64,000 nucleotides of DNA, taken from assembly GCF_000389965.1 (NCBI RefSeq), contig NC_021191.1, positions 7,069,501-7,133,500 of the forward strand, written 5' to 3'. A program made the translations under genes and the position numbers. Below, piece after piece: positions 30,400 through 38,532 of the stretch. Source of the stretch: Actinoplanes sp. N902-109 (GTDB lineage Bacteria > Actinomycetota > Actinomycetes > Mycobacteriales > Micromonosporaceae). The notes under the pieces are model-generated. The model worked only from the letters and a program-made list of their open reading frames with translations. It searched no databases and was not told the origin of the DNA. Each line of letters begins with the position of its first letter. The stretch's first letter is position 1.

Positions 30400-32280
30400 T
30401 CATCCGGCAGCCTTGTAGGCCTTGCCGGCCTCGGTCGGGGTGCCGGCATCCTTGTACAGGCCGTAGTCGACGCTGTCCCCCACGGCGGGCAGGCCGAACC
30501 AGGCGTACCGCTCGACGTAGGAGCGGGACTCCAGGCCCTTGGTGCTGCCCTTGATGAAGGCCACCTCCTGGCCGGCGGTCGGGTACTTGGGACTGCCGCT
30601 AAAGTTCATCAGGCCGAACTCGGTGACCCAGACCGGCAGGCCGTACTTCTTGTGCACCGCGTCGACATAGCCGAGGAACTGCCCGACCGCAGCGGCGCTG
30701 AAGTCCGAGCCATACCAGTGCAGCGGGATGAAGTCGACCCGCAGGCCCTTCTGCCGCGCGCCGGTCATGAACCGGTCGAGCCAGCCACCGTCGGTGTCCG
30801 CGCCGTACGCCACCGCCGGGGCACCCAGCCGCAGCCCGGTGGCCTCCAGCTCGGGCCAGGCCGCCAGCGCCTCGTCGACGCTCATGTGCGCCTGCGCGTC
30901 CATGTCCGGCTCGTTGAAGCCGAGCAGCACCTTGCCCTTGCTCTCGCTCCTGACCTTGCTGAGGGTGGCGTCGGTGACATTCGCCTTGCCCCAGACCATC
31001 GGTACGAACTGCACATCGGCCGGGCCGGGCATGCTGTCGTTGTCGGGACCCCAGTTGTAGTACCAACCGGCGCCGACATCGGCCAGCGCGCCCTTGATCC
31101 CGTCGAACTGCCAGGTGCCCACACCCTTCTTGGCCGACGTCGAGGTGGCCGACACCGGGGCGGCCGGGGCCTTCGACTTCTTGCTCCGGCTGGGCGAGGG
31201 CTTGGCGGAGGGCTTCTTCGAGGTGGGTGTGACCGACGGCGAGGGCGCAGCGGCAGGCAGCGACAACCGTGGCGCCGGAGCCGGGCTGGTCACCACCGCG
31301 GCGCTGGCCACCGGCTTGTCGTCATGGGTGTACACGACCGCCGCGGCGCCGCCCCCGGCCACCGCCCCGGTCGCCAGCACCGCGGTGAGCACCCGCCGGC
31401 CGATGCCCACGGTGCCCTTGACCGCGATCTTGGTGGCGAGCGTCTTGCCCGAACCACCGGCGGCGTGCGCGGCGACGTGCGAGCCGGCTGCGGTGCCCGT
31501 ACCGAAACCGCCGAAGCCCGCCCCGAGCGAGGCCGGAACCGGCACGAGGGCCATGCCGACCAGGAGTTTCTCTGCCGCCACCAATCCTGACCAGGCCGGC
31601 GCGCACTGCCGGCAGTCCCGGGTGTGCCGGGCGATGCGCTTACGCCACAACGGGCTCGGGCGCCGGTCCCAGTCGGCGGTCAGCATGGCCAGCTCGGGGC
31701 AGCCCGGGACGGCATCGAGCGCGCGGACGACCACGCGGGCGGTCTCCAGCTGGCCCTTCATCCGCTGGATGCGCACGGCGGCGTGCTGCCGGGTGACCTC
31801 GATGGCCTCGACGATCTCGTCGCGGGTCAGCTCGCCGGAGGCCTCCAGCCACCACAGCGAGAGCAGCTCCCGGTTGTCCTCGTCCAGCCACCGGGTCGCC
31901 TCGGCGGTCTCCCGGCGCTGACCGGCCAGTTCGAGCCGGGTGATGGCCAGGTCGGTGAAGTCGGCGCCGGGGTCGCGCACGTCGTCGGGCAGCAGCGCGT
32001 CCGGCGCGGCCCGGCGCACCCGGTAGCGCTCGCGCACCTGGCGCACGGTGATCGCCACGAGCCAGGACCGGAACGCCTCCGGGTCGCGCAGGTCGCCGAG
32101 GTTGCGCAGCACCCGCAGCATGGTGTCCTGCACGACGTCGTCGACATCCGCGTGCCCGTCCAGCGCGCGGCCGACGATCGTGTAGACGAGCGGCAGGTAG
32201 CCGGCGACGAGCCGGTCGATCGCCGCCGCGTCGCCCGCGCGGGCCGCCACGACCGTCGCGGTGTCCGGTTGATACGCCAT
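30400..32280 (-). CDS. Membrane-anchored ECF sigma factor fused to a zinc finger and a GH128 glucanase domain
   Basis: A 626-residue fusion. Residues 21-90 are sigma region 2 (DVDDVVQDTMLRVLRNLGDL) and about 135-185 region 4 (a helix-turn-helix in ELTRDEIVEAIEVTRQHAAV). Residues 194-226 hold a zinc-finger-like segment (C194, then H219-x3-C223-x2-C226), as in anti-sigma factors. A helix at about 297-317 crosses the membrane. A Ser/Pro/Lys linker (325-385) leads to an Asl1-like GH128 domain (about 388-626) with catalytic acids Glu457 (FNEPD) and Glu554 (TEFG). The ECF part stays inside while the glucanase is outside. It probably links extracellular beta-1,3-glucan to transcription. Start: ATG 32280 after GAGAGG. 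Some ECF groups are known with fused domains of this kind. Confidence 0.93.
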   Translation of the reverse strand: MAYQPDTATVVAARAGDAAAIDRLVAGYLPLVYTIVGRALDGHADVDDVVQDTMLRVLRNLGDLRDPEAFRSWLVAITVRQVRERYRVRRAAPDALLPDDVRDPGADFTDLAITRLELAGQRRETAEATRWLDEDNRELLSLWWLEASGELTRDEIVEAIEVTRQHAAVRIQRMKGQLETARVVVRALDAVPGCPELAMLTADWDRRPSPLWRKRIARHTRDCRQCAPAWSGLVAAEKLLVGMALVPVPASLGAGFGGFGTGTAAGSHVAAHAAGGSGKTLATKIAVKGTVGIGRRVLTAVLATGAVAGGGAAAVVYTHDDKPVASAAVVTSPAPAPRLSLPAAAPSPSVTPTSKKPSAKPSPSRSKKSKAPAAPVSATSTSAKKGVGTWQFDGIKGALADVGAGWYYNWGPDNDSMPGPADVQFVPMVWGKANVTDATLSKVRSESKGKVLLGFNEPDMDAQAHMSVDEALAAWPELEATGLRLGAPAVAYGADTDGGWLDRFMTGARQKGLRVDFIPLHWYGSDFSAAAVGQFLGYVDAVHKKYGLPVWVTEFGLMNFSGSPKYPTAGQEVAFIKGSTKGLESRSYVERYAWFGLPAVGDSVDYGLYKDAGTPTEAGKAYKAAG

Positions 32281-32513
32281 CAGTGTGCAGACCTCTCCGT
32301 GGAGCACCGATCATTGCTCACGCCGGCTGTTTTGCCGACTCCAGGTACGGAGACCGGCCACCCGGGCCTGCGATAACAGGAACTTCCGGGGATTATGCGA
32401 AGGATCGCGAACCGCAATGCGGGCCACACTGGGGGTTAACCGCGGCCCCGGCCGGGAACATCATCGTCATCACCGGGCAGGGCATGATACGAGCAGCGGG
32501 AGGGGCCGGCGGC

Positions 32514-32915
32514 ATGCGCATTTCGCTTCATCTGAATCTGCCGCGCGAGGTCGACAGCGTCCCCGCGGTCCGCCGACTGCTGCGCTGCGCGCTGGCCGTC
32601 TTCGAGGTGGACCGGGAGATCGGCAACGACCTGGAGATCGCGTTGAGCGAGGCGTGCGCCAACGTGGTCCGGCACGCGGCCGGCGCGGACAGCATCGAGA
32701 TCCAGCTGGACGTGGCCGAGGACCGCTGCGCCATCGACGTCAGCGACAACGGCGCGGGCTTCGACGCCGACGCCGTGGCGGAGCCGACGACCGCCGGTGA
32801 GCACGGCCGCGGGCTGTTCCTGATCAAGGCGCTCAGCGAGAACGTGCGGATGCAGTCGTCCCCGCGCCGCGGCAGCCTCATCCACTTCGAGAAGGCCTTC
32901 GCGGGGGCGCACTGA
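32514..32915 (+). CDS. RsbW-like anti-sigma factor kinase (HATPase)
   Basis: A 133-residue protein of the RsbW/SpoIIAB type: one HATPase domain, with N-box ELE-type region LEIALSEACANVVRHA and G-boxes VSDNGAGFD and GEHGRGLFLIKALS. Such kinases bind a sigma factor or phosphorylate a STAS anti-sigma antagonist. GGGAGGGG precedes the ATG at 32514; another ATG at 32484 is possible. The gene leads a plus-strand series with a PP2C phosphatase and a MarR regulator and is divergent from the sigma-GH128 fusion. No STAS-domain gene is in the window. Confidence 0.88.
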   Translation: MRISLHLNLPREVDSVPAVRRLLRCALAVFEVDREIGNDLEIALSEACANVVRHAAGADSIEIQLDVAEDRCAIDVSDNGAGFDADAVAEPTTAGEHGRGLFLIKALSENVRMQSSPRRGSLIHFEKAFAGAH

Positions 32916-32930
32916 CGGTTGACTATCGTT

Positions 32931-32961
32931 GCCCCACAGCAACTAACGACGGAAGTGGGGC
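32931..32961 (+). promoter_or_regulatory. Hairpin covering the ribosome site of the PP2C gene
   Basis: GCCCCAC (32931-32937) pairs with GTGGGGC (32955-32961), and the right arm contains the purine run that should serve as ribosome site for the TTG start at 32966. The fold could limit translation until the upstream gene is read. This is inference from sequence only. Confidence 0.35.
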
Positions 32962-32965
32962 ATCG

Positions 32966-34078
32966 TTGTCGGACCGGCCAATCACCGTGGGAGAGCTGCT
33001 GCGTGCGGCGCCACCCGACCGGCTGCCCGAGGTGGTGGCCGAGCACCTGCGCCGGCATCACGCCGCCGAACGGGTCGAGGTGCTGCTCGGCGATCTCACG
33101 CTCACCGGGTTGTGGCCGCTCATCGACCCGGGCACCCGGATCGCGCCCGCCCCGGCCCAGCGCTGCTTCGGCAGCCAGCAGCCGGTTGTCGACACCGGCC
33201 ACACCTATCTCCCGCTGACCGTGTGGGGTGAGCGGCTCGGCGTGCTGTACGTGGCGGCTGCGACGCCCGGCGCCGGGCTCGCCACGGTGGCCGACGAGCT
33301 GGCCATGGCGTTGCGCGCGGCCGACATGGTGACCGACCGCTATCGGCACGTGATCCGGCGCCGGCGCCTCACGATGGCCGCCGAGCTGCAGTGGGACCTG
33401 CTGCCCGGCCGTTCGCTCGGCGACCACCGGTTCCTCGTGGCGGGCCAGCTCGAACCCGCGTACGCGGTGATGGGCGACCACTTCGACTGGTCGCTGGCCG
33501 GCGACCGGCTCACCGTCACCGTGCTCAACGGGCACGGCGACGGCCTCGACGCGGCGCTGCTCAGCACGGTCGCGGTGAACGCGATGCGCAACGCCCGGCG
33601 GTCCGGGGCGGGCATCGTCGAACAGGCCGAGCTGGCCTCCGACGCCCTGTACGCGCACTCCGGCGGGGCCGCCCACACCGCCACCCTGCTGCTGGAGATC
33701 GACCTCCGCGACGGCCTGGTGGAAGCGGTCGACGCCGGTTCGCCGCACGCCATGATCGCCCGCGAGCGCGAGATCCTGCCGGTGACGCTGGAGCAGCAAC
33801 TGCCGCTCGGGATGTTCGGCGAGACCCGCTACGAGACCCAGCGGTTCCGGCTCGAACCCGGCGACCGGCTGCTGATCGTCAGCGACGGCGTGCACGCGGC
33901 GGTCCCCGGCGGGCGTCCGCCGTATGGTGCATCCGCCCTGCTGGGCGCGTTGCGCGGGACGCGGCTGCAACCGGCCACCGAGGCAGTGGGTACGGTGATG
34001 CGCGGCCTCCGCGAGTATCACGGAGGATCCGAGCCCGACGACGACGCGGTCACCGTCTGCCTCGACTGGCGGCGATGA
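32966..34078 (+). CDS. PP2C-type (SpoIIE/RsbU-like) serine phosphatase
   Basis: A 370-residue phosphatase. The N-terminal half (about 1-130) is a GAF-like sensor region without a membrane segment. The C-terminal catalytic domain has the metal-binding motifs GDHFDW (about 170), NGHGDGLDAA, SDGVHAAV and DDDAVTVCL. It should remove phosphate from Ser or Thr of a STAS-type anti-sigma antagonist, opposing the RsbW-like kinase encoded 50 bases upstream. The start at TTG 32966 is chosen for GGAAGTGGGG upstream and the fit to the family. The antagonist itself is not encoded nearby. Confidence 0.9.
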   Translation: MSDRPITVGELLRAAPPDRLPEVVAEHLRRHHAAERVEVLLGDLTLTGLWPLIDPGTRIAPAPAQRCFGSQQPVVDTGHTYLPLTVWGERLGVLYVAAATPGAGLATVADELAMALRAADMVTDRYRHVIRRRRLTMAAELQWDLLPGRSLGDHRFLVAGQLEPAYAVMGDHFDWSLAGDRLTVTVLNGHGDGLDAALLSTVAVNAMRNARRSGAGIVEQAELASDALYAHSGGAAHTATLLLEIDLRDGLVEAVDAGSPHAMIAREREILPVTLEQQLPLGMFGETRYETQRFRLEPGDRLLIVSDGVHAAVPGGRPPYGASALLGALRGTRLQPATEAVGTVMRGLREYHGGSEPDDDAVTVCLDWRR

Positions 34079-34152
34079 TGCTTCAGAACCCGCGATAACG
34101 GGTAGGGCTCCCGGCACACTTTCACGCACGTCCCTGCGTCCGGAGGACCGGC

Positions 34153-34614
34153 ATGGAGCGCGCCACCGATGTCGCCGCGGCTGTCGAGCCGGCGGTGGAG
34201 TCACTGCTGGGCGTCTTCGAGAGTGCCCGGCTCGCCCAGTCCCCCCCGGTGCCGCCCGCCCAGCTGCGGGTGCTCACGATCATCTCGCGCACCGAGCACG
34301 TCAACATGAGCCGGCTCGCCGAGACCCTCGACGTGGTGCCCTCGTCAGCGAGCCGGCTGTGCGACCGGCTGGAGGCCACCGGGCTGCTGCGCCGGGTGCC
34401 CGACCCGCGCGACCGCCGGGAGGTGCGGCTGCTGCCCACCGCGGCCGCCCGCCGGCTGCTCGGCGAACTGCACGAACGCCGCCAGGCCGCGCTGGCCGAG
34501 GTGCTCGAGCGGATGTCCCCGGCCCGGCGCGCCGAGCTGGTGCGCGCTCTGGCGGCCTTCGAGGCGGCCGCGCACACCGCCGCCTCCGGCGACGAGACCC
34601 TCAAGACGGCCTGA
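34153..34614 (+). CDS. MarR-family transcriptional regulator
   Basis: A 153-residue winged-helix regulator. The DNA-binding core is NMSRLAETLDVVPSSASRLC, DRLEATGLLRR and a wing PDPRDRREVRL (about 57-105). Flanking helices form the dimer interface. It follows the PP2C gene by 74 bases on the same strand, so it may belong to the same switch, or may control the LLM oxidoreductase gene just downstream. The ligand is unknown. Confidence 0.9.
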   Translation: MERATDVAAAVEPAVESLLGVFESARLAQSPPVPPAQLRVLTIISRTEHVNMSRLAETLDVVPSSASRLCDRLEATGLLRRVPDPRDRREVRLLPTAAARRLLGELHERRQAALAEVLERMSPARRAELVRALAAFEAAAHTAASGDETLKTA

Positions 34615-34653
34615 GCCCCGCGGCCGGTTCCGGTCGTACGGTACGGTCCCCCG

Positions 34654-35529
34654 GTGCGCATCGGCATCGTGATCCTCCCTGACCAGCGCTGGTCCCAGGC
34701 GTCCGCCCGTTGGCGCCGCGCCGAGGAGTACGGCTTCGACCACGCCTGGACCTACGACCACCTCGGCTGGCGCGACCTGGTCGACGGCCCGTGGTTCGAC
34801 GCCGTACCGACCCTGACCGCGGCGGCCGGGGTGACCACCCGGTTGCGTCTGGGCACCTTCGTGGCCTCCCCGAACTTCCGGCATCCGGTGCACTTCGCCC
34901 GCGAGACCCTCGCCCTCGACGACATCTCGCAGGGCCGGTTGCTGCTCGGGGTGGGCGCCGGTGGCGTCGGCTTCGACACCGGCGTGCTGGGCACGCCCGA
35001 GCTCTCCCCCCGCGAGCGGGTGGACCGCTTCACCGAGTTCCTCGAGCTCACCGGGCGGTTGCTGACCGAGGACCACGTCTCGTACGACGGGAAGTACTAC
35101 CGGGCCGTCGACGCCCGGACGGTGCCGGGGCCGGTGCAGCAGCCCCGGCCACCGCTGCTGGTGGCGGCGAACGGCCCGCGGGCGCTGCGGCTGGCCGCCC
35201 GGCACGGCGACGGCTGGATCACCACCGGCGCGCAGGCCCTCGCCGACGAGACGGCCTGGTGGCGTTCGGTGGCCGAGGTCAGCGAGCGGTTCAGCGCGGC
35301 CCTGGCCGACGCGGGCCGCACCGGCGTGGACCGCTACCTCAACCTCGACTCGTCCCCGGTCTATTCGCTGAGCAGCCCGCAGGCGTTCACCGACGCCGCC
35401 GGCCGGGCCCGCGAACTGGGCTTCACCGACATCCTGACGCACTGGCCGCGCCCGTCCAGCTGGTACGCCGGCGACGAGAAGGTGCTCGAAACGGTTGCCG
35501 CCCTGCTCCCGCGACTCCGCGAATCCTGA
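34654..35529 (+). CDS. LLM-class flavin/F420-dependent oxidoreductase
   Basis: A 291-residue luciferase-like TIM barrel, start VRIGIVILPDQRWSQASARW (GTG). Family marks are DHAWTYDHLGW, LGTFVASPNFRHPVHFARE, LSQGRLLLGVGAGG (as ISQGRL) and PPLLVAANGPRALRLA. It is the third enzyme of this class in the window and, like the others, probably uses F420H2 or FMNH2. It starts 39 bases after a MarR regulator, a plausible controller. The substrate is not inferable. Confidence 0.88.
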   Translation: MRIGIVILPDQRWSQASARWRRAEEYGFDHAWTYDHLGWRDLVDGPWFDAVPTLTAAAGVTTRLRLGTFVASPNFRHPVHFARETLALDDISQGRLLLGVGAGGVGFDTGVLGTPELSPRERVDRFTEFLELTGRLLTEDHVSYDGKYYRAVDARTVPGPVQQPRPPLLVAANGPRALRLAARHGDGWITTGAQALADETAWWRSVAEVSERFSAALADAGRTGVDRYLNLDSSPVYSLSSPQAFTDAAGRARELGFTDILTHWPRPSSWYAGDEKVLETVAALLPRLRES

Positions 35530-35857
35530 GCCGGAGATCGCCACTCACCGCAATGTTTCCGGTACGCAGCGATGATGAGCGATATGGTGTGCGGCAAAAG
35601 TCCTAGCCTTTTCGCCTAGTACCCGACATCGGCGGGAATGCCTGCGGTCGCCGCCTCAGCCGGAAGGGCACGCCGGCCGGGGGCGGTGGCGTTTCCGGGA
35701 GCGTCTTTGCCTGCGGGCGGCGGGACCTTTGCTGCTCATGCCCGGCCGCCATTGCCATCTTTGCTGGTTGCCGGTGGTGGGCTTTCCCGGCCGGGGGCTT
35801 TCCGGCGGGCCTCGGCGCTCTGCCTTTGGCCGCGGGCCGGCGCTCTGCGTTTGCGGG

Positions 35858-35929
35858 GCCGGGACGCACTGCCTTTGCCCGGCCGGCGCGCACTACCTTT
35901 GCCCGGCGCGGACGCACTGCCATTGCCCG
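35858..35929 (+). repeat. Three tandem 24-bp repeats
   Basis: Units at 35858, 35882 and 35906 share the pattern GC(C/G)-x-GG-x-CGCACT-x-CC-x-TTGCCCG. Each differs by a few bases. The consensus ends in TTGCCCG, resembling TATGCCCG of the next array, so the two arrays may share an origin. Confidence 0.8.
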
Positions 35930-35934
35930 GCGAA

Positions 35935-36072
35935 GGTGCGGGGCTATGCCCGGTGGCGGTGCGGGGCTATGCCCGGTGGCGGTGCGGGGCTATGCCCGGT
36001 GATGGTGCGGGGCTATGCCGGGCGGCGGTGCGGGGCTATGCCGGGTGATGGTGCGGGGCTTTGCCTGGCCGG
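35935..36072 (+). repeat. Six tandem 23-bp repeats
   Basis: Units start at 35935, 35958, 35981, 36004, 36027 and 36050 with exact 23-base spacing. The consensus begins GGTGCGGGGCTATGCC; the last seven bases vary (CGGTGGC, CGGTGAT, GGGCGGC and so on). The units abut without spacers, so this is not a CRISPR. No protein use is evident because 23 is not a multiple of three. Confidence 0.9.
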
Positions 36073-36117
36073 GTGGGGTGACCGATCAACAATGGCCGGA
36101 CGTCGCCGCTGGTCACC

Positions 36118-36151
36118 ATTGCGGCCGGTCCCCCGGGGAACCGGCCGCAAT
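36118..36151 (-). terminator. Strong hairpin downstream of lsr2
   Basis: ATTGCGGCCGGT (36118-36129) pairs exactly with ACCGGCCGCAAT (36140-36151), and the loop holds a further CCCC/GGGG pairing. It begins 17 bases past the lsr2 stop codon on the minus strand. Confidence 0.7.
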
Positions 36152-36168
36152 CATGGCGATGTATGCGG

Positions 36169-36516
36169 TCAGCGACCGTGCGCCGCCCGATAGGCACTGC
36201 TGACGCTCTGCGGGATGCGCCCGCGCTCGGAGATCTGGTGGCCGTTCTGCGCCGCCCACTCGCGGATCAGCCTGTTCTCGTCGCGACTGCCCGCGGTGCG
36301 CACCGGGGCGGAACGGCCGACCGGCCGCGCCGAACCCGCCCGGCCGATTCGGGTGCCCGCGTTGATGAACGGATCCAGGGCCTTCCGCAGCTTGCCGGCA
36401 TTGGCCTCGGAAAGGTCGATGGTGTAAGCCGTGCCGTCGAGGCTGAACTCGACCGTGCGATCGGCCGGCTTTCCATCGAGGTCGTCGATGAGGGTGGTGA
36501 TTACCTGCCGCGCCAT
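36169..36516 (-). CDS. lsr2: Lsr2-type nucleoid-associated protein
   Basis: A 115-residue DNA-bridging protein that coats AT-rich and foreign DNA in actinobacteria. The N-terminal dimerisation part is MARQVITTLIDDLDGKPADR with FSLDGTAYTIDLSE. The C-terminal DNA-binding part ends IREWAAQNGHQISERGRIPQ, with the RGR motif that enters the minor groove. An alanine/proline linker joins them. AGGAG lies six bases before the ATG at 36516. A second Lsr2 copy is common in Micromonosporaceae, and whether this is the main one cannot be told. Confidence 0.95.
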   Translation of the reverse strand: MARQVITTLIDDLDGKPADRTVEFSLDGTAYTIDLSEANAGKLRKALDPFINAGTRIGRAGSARPVGRSAPVRTAGSRDENRLIREWAAQNGHQISERGRIPQSVSSAYRAAHGR

Positions 36517-36754
36517 AACGACTCCTGAGAAGAATCCGAAGAACGCGCTCAGTCTGGACCGTGCGGCACGGTATGCGCAACAGTTCTGCGGGATTTCACA
36601 GAATATCGGCGAGCCCAGGCAATTAACGGCCGCCCCGCGCACAAATTGCGCGGGCGCTATTGGCGGCTAATCATCGGCCGGGCGGCGGCGAAGACGCAGA
36701 CAGTGCCAAAACCCGGGTGGGCAGTGACCGCCGGGGGCCGTTAGGGTCGTCGCC

Positions 36755-37192
36755 ATGGACGCCGACGACCGTGCCACCGCCTGGGCGGAGCAGCGGCGGC
36801 AGGCCATCGCCGGGCACGCGGCGGCGCTCGACGCCGACCGGGCGGCCGAGGCGGCTCAGGCCACCGCGCTGCTGGCCGACTTCGTGCGCCGGGCCGCCGA
36901 GCGCGGGCTGGCGCCGCACCCGCTGCGCGCGGTGTCGTTCGACGGGCGCGGCACGTTCCGCACCACCCTGCGCGGGTGGTATCTCAAGTCCAACCGCTCG
37001 GTGGCCGTCGGCGCCGACGGTGGCTATTACGTCCTGTCCGTGCCTTCGTCCCTGCGCGCCCGGCTCACCGGCGCGACCGTGCCGCCCAGCACCCCCCGGC
37101 TGGTCGTCGGCGCGGGCGGGGGCGACGGCGAAACCGTCCCCCTGGCGCGTCTGCTGGAGCGCCGCCTGACCGCAGGAGCCATCTGGCCGTGA
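36755..37192 (+). CDS. Conserved actinobacterial protein of unknown function
   Basis: A 145-residue soluble protein. Residues 1-50 are an Ala/Arg/Glu-rich helix likely to form a coiled coil; the rest is a small beta-rich domain (RAVSFDGRGTFRTTLRGWYL, RSVAVGADGGYYVLSVP). I recognise it only as an actinobacterial hypothetical. It overlaps the following D,D-carboxypeptidase gene by four bases (GTGA), so the two are translationally coupled. That may point to a role in cell-wall growth, but this is inference. Confidence 0.75.
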   Translation: MDADDRATAWAEQRRQAIAGHAAALDADRAAEAAQATALLADFVRRAAERGLAPHPLRAVSFDGRGTFRTTLRGWYLKSNRSVAVGADGGYYVLSVPSSLRARLTGATVPPSTPRLVVGAGGGDGETVPLARLLERRLTAGAIWP

Positions 37193-38529
37193 CGCCCGGC
37201 TACGTCCCATCCCCGACCCGCCGCCGCCTCGCCGCCGGCCTGTCCGCCGCTGCCCTGGCCGCGGGCACCCTCGCCGGTCTGCCCGGCCCCGCCGCCGCCA
37301 CCCCCGCCACCGGGCAGGTCACCGGGCCGGTGCGGGCGGCGGCCAGGGCGGAGGTGCCGTGTCCCAAGCCGGACGTGAAGCCACCCGCCGGGCGCCCGGC
37401 GCGGCCCACCCCGCCCGGGGACGACCCGGTGCTGCGGGCGGTCGGCGGTGACGATCTCGCCACCGACGGGCTGGTCGCACCGGCCGGGGTCAAGCCGCCG
37501 CCCGCGCTGACCGCCACCAGCTGGCTCGTCGCCGACCTGGACACCGGCGAGGTGCTCGGCGGGTGCGGGCCGCACGTCTACGGCACCCCGGCCAGCGTGC
37601 AGAAGCTGTTGCTGGTGGCGACCGTCATGGACAAGCTCGACCCCAAGAAGACGATCACCATCACCGACGACGATCTGAACATCGAGCCCGGCAGCTCGGC
37701 GGTCGGCCTGCTCAAGGGCGGCAGGTACACCATCGCCACGCTGTGGCTGGGCCTGCTGCTGCAGTCCGGCAACGAGGCGGCCAACGCGCTGGCCCGGCTC
37801 GGCGGGGGCAGCGGGGGCGTACGCGCCACGGTGGCTGCCATGAACGCCAAGGCCCATCAGCTCGGGGCGTACCAGACGCACGCGGTGACCCCCAGCGGCC
37901 TGGACGGGCCGGGGCAGTTCACGAGTGCCTACGACCTGGCGCTGATCGCCCGCGACTGTTTCGCCAAGGCCGACTTCCGCACGTACGCGCTCACGAAGAA
38001 CACCCAGATCCCCGCGCAGAAGCAGCTGAAGAAGGGCGGGTTCCAGATCCAGAACGAGAACCGGCTGATCTTCAACTACCCGGGGGCCATGGGCGGCAAG
38101 ACCGGCTTCACCAAGCTGGCCCGGCACAGCTACGTCGGCGCGGCGCAGCGCAACGGCCGCCGCCTGGTCGCCACCCTGCTCGGCGCGGAGGCCAGCCCGC
38201 TGCGCGGCTACGAACAGGGCGCGGCGTTGCTGGACTGGGGCTTCTCGCTGCCCAAGGACGCCTCGGTGGGCAAGCTGGTCGCCCCGGACGGCCAGGATGC
38301 CACCGGTACGGCCGCGGACGAGCCCGCCCCGGCCAGGTCCGCGGCACCGGCCACCAAGGCCGCCCCCGCTGCCGCCCGCCCGGCCGCCGGCACCGGCCCG
38401 GGCATGCCGCTGGTCGCCGCGGCCGCCGTCGCCATCGTGCTGGCCGCCACCCCGCTGCTGCTCCTGCTGACCCAGCGCCGCCGCCGGGTCCGCCGCCGCC
38501 CCCGCCGGCGCCCGCAAGCCTTCTACTGA
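37189..38529 (+). CDS. D-alanyl-D-alanine carboxypeptidase (S11, low-molecular-weight PBP)
   Basis: A 446-residue exported penicillin-binding protein that trims D-Ala from peptidoglycan stem peptides. The active-site triad motifs are S136-V-Q-K139, S193-G-N195 and K304-T-G. The N-terminus (to about 38) is a signal peptide and 55-110 is Pro-rich. After the catalytic domain (about 105-420) there is an Ala-rich linker, one membrane helix (LVAAAAVAIVLAATPLLLLL) and a tail of about 16 mostly Arg residues inside the cell. The anchor keeps it at the outer face of the membrane. The GTG start at 37189 follows AGGAG and overlaps the upstream stop. Confidence 0.94.
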   Translation: MTPGYVPSPTRRRLAAGLSAAALAAGTLAGLPGPAAATPATGQVTGPVRAAARAEVPCPKPDVKPPAGRPARPTPPGDDPVLRAVGGDDLATDGLVAPAGVKPPPALTATSWLVADLDTGEVLGGCGPHVYGTPASVQKLLLVATVMDKLDPKKTITITDDDLNIEPGSSAVGLLKGGRYTIATLWLGLLLQSGNEAANALARLGGGSGGVRATVAAMNAKAHQLGAYQTHAVTPSGLDGPGQFTSAYDLALIARDCFAKADFRTYALTKNTQIPAQKQLKKGGFQIQNENRLIFNYPGAMGGKTGFTKLARHSYVGAAQRNGRRLVATLLGAEASPLRGYEQGAALLDWGFSLPKDASVGKLVAPDGQDATGTAADEPAPARSAAPATKAAPAAARPAAGTGPGMPLVAAAAVAIVLAATPLLLLLTQRRRRVRRRPRRRPQAFY

Positions 38530-38532
38530 CGG

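Larger units (their letters stand above)
35530..36168. other. Gene-free stretch with tandem repeats between an LLM gene and lsr2
   Basis: This 639-base gap has no convincing gene. Open frames exist on both strands only because the repeats are GC-rich and lack stops. One of them on the minus strand (35603-35923) would encode a Pro/Ala/Lys/Arg-rich protein resembling histone H1, but no ribosome site or start context supports it. It contains two tandem repeat arrays, listed separately, and the lsr2 terminator at the right end. Confidence 0.6.

Noticed and set aside
32379..32401. GGAAC plus CGAA as an ECF-type promoter in the 32.3-32.5 kb gap
   Set aside because: The spacing (14 bases) and strand do not fit an autoregulated ECF promoter well, and such short motifs occur by chance.
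35603..35923. Histone H1-like Lys/Arg/Pro protein on the minus strand
   Set aside because: The composition comes from GC-rich repeats, and no start or ribosome site supports it.
35935..36072. Possible CRISPR array
   Set aside because: The 23-bp units abut with no unique spacers, and no cas genes are in the window.
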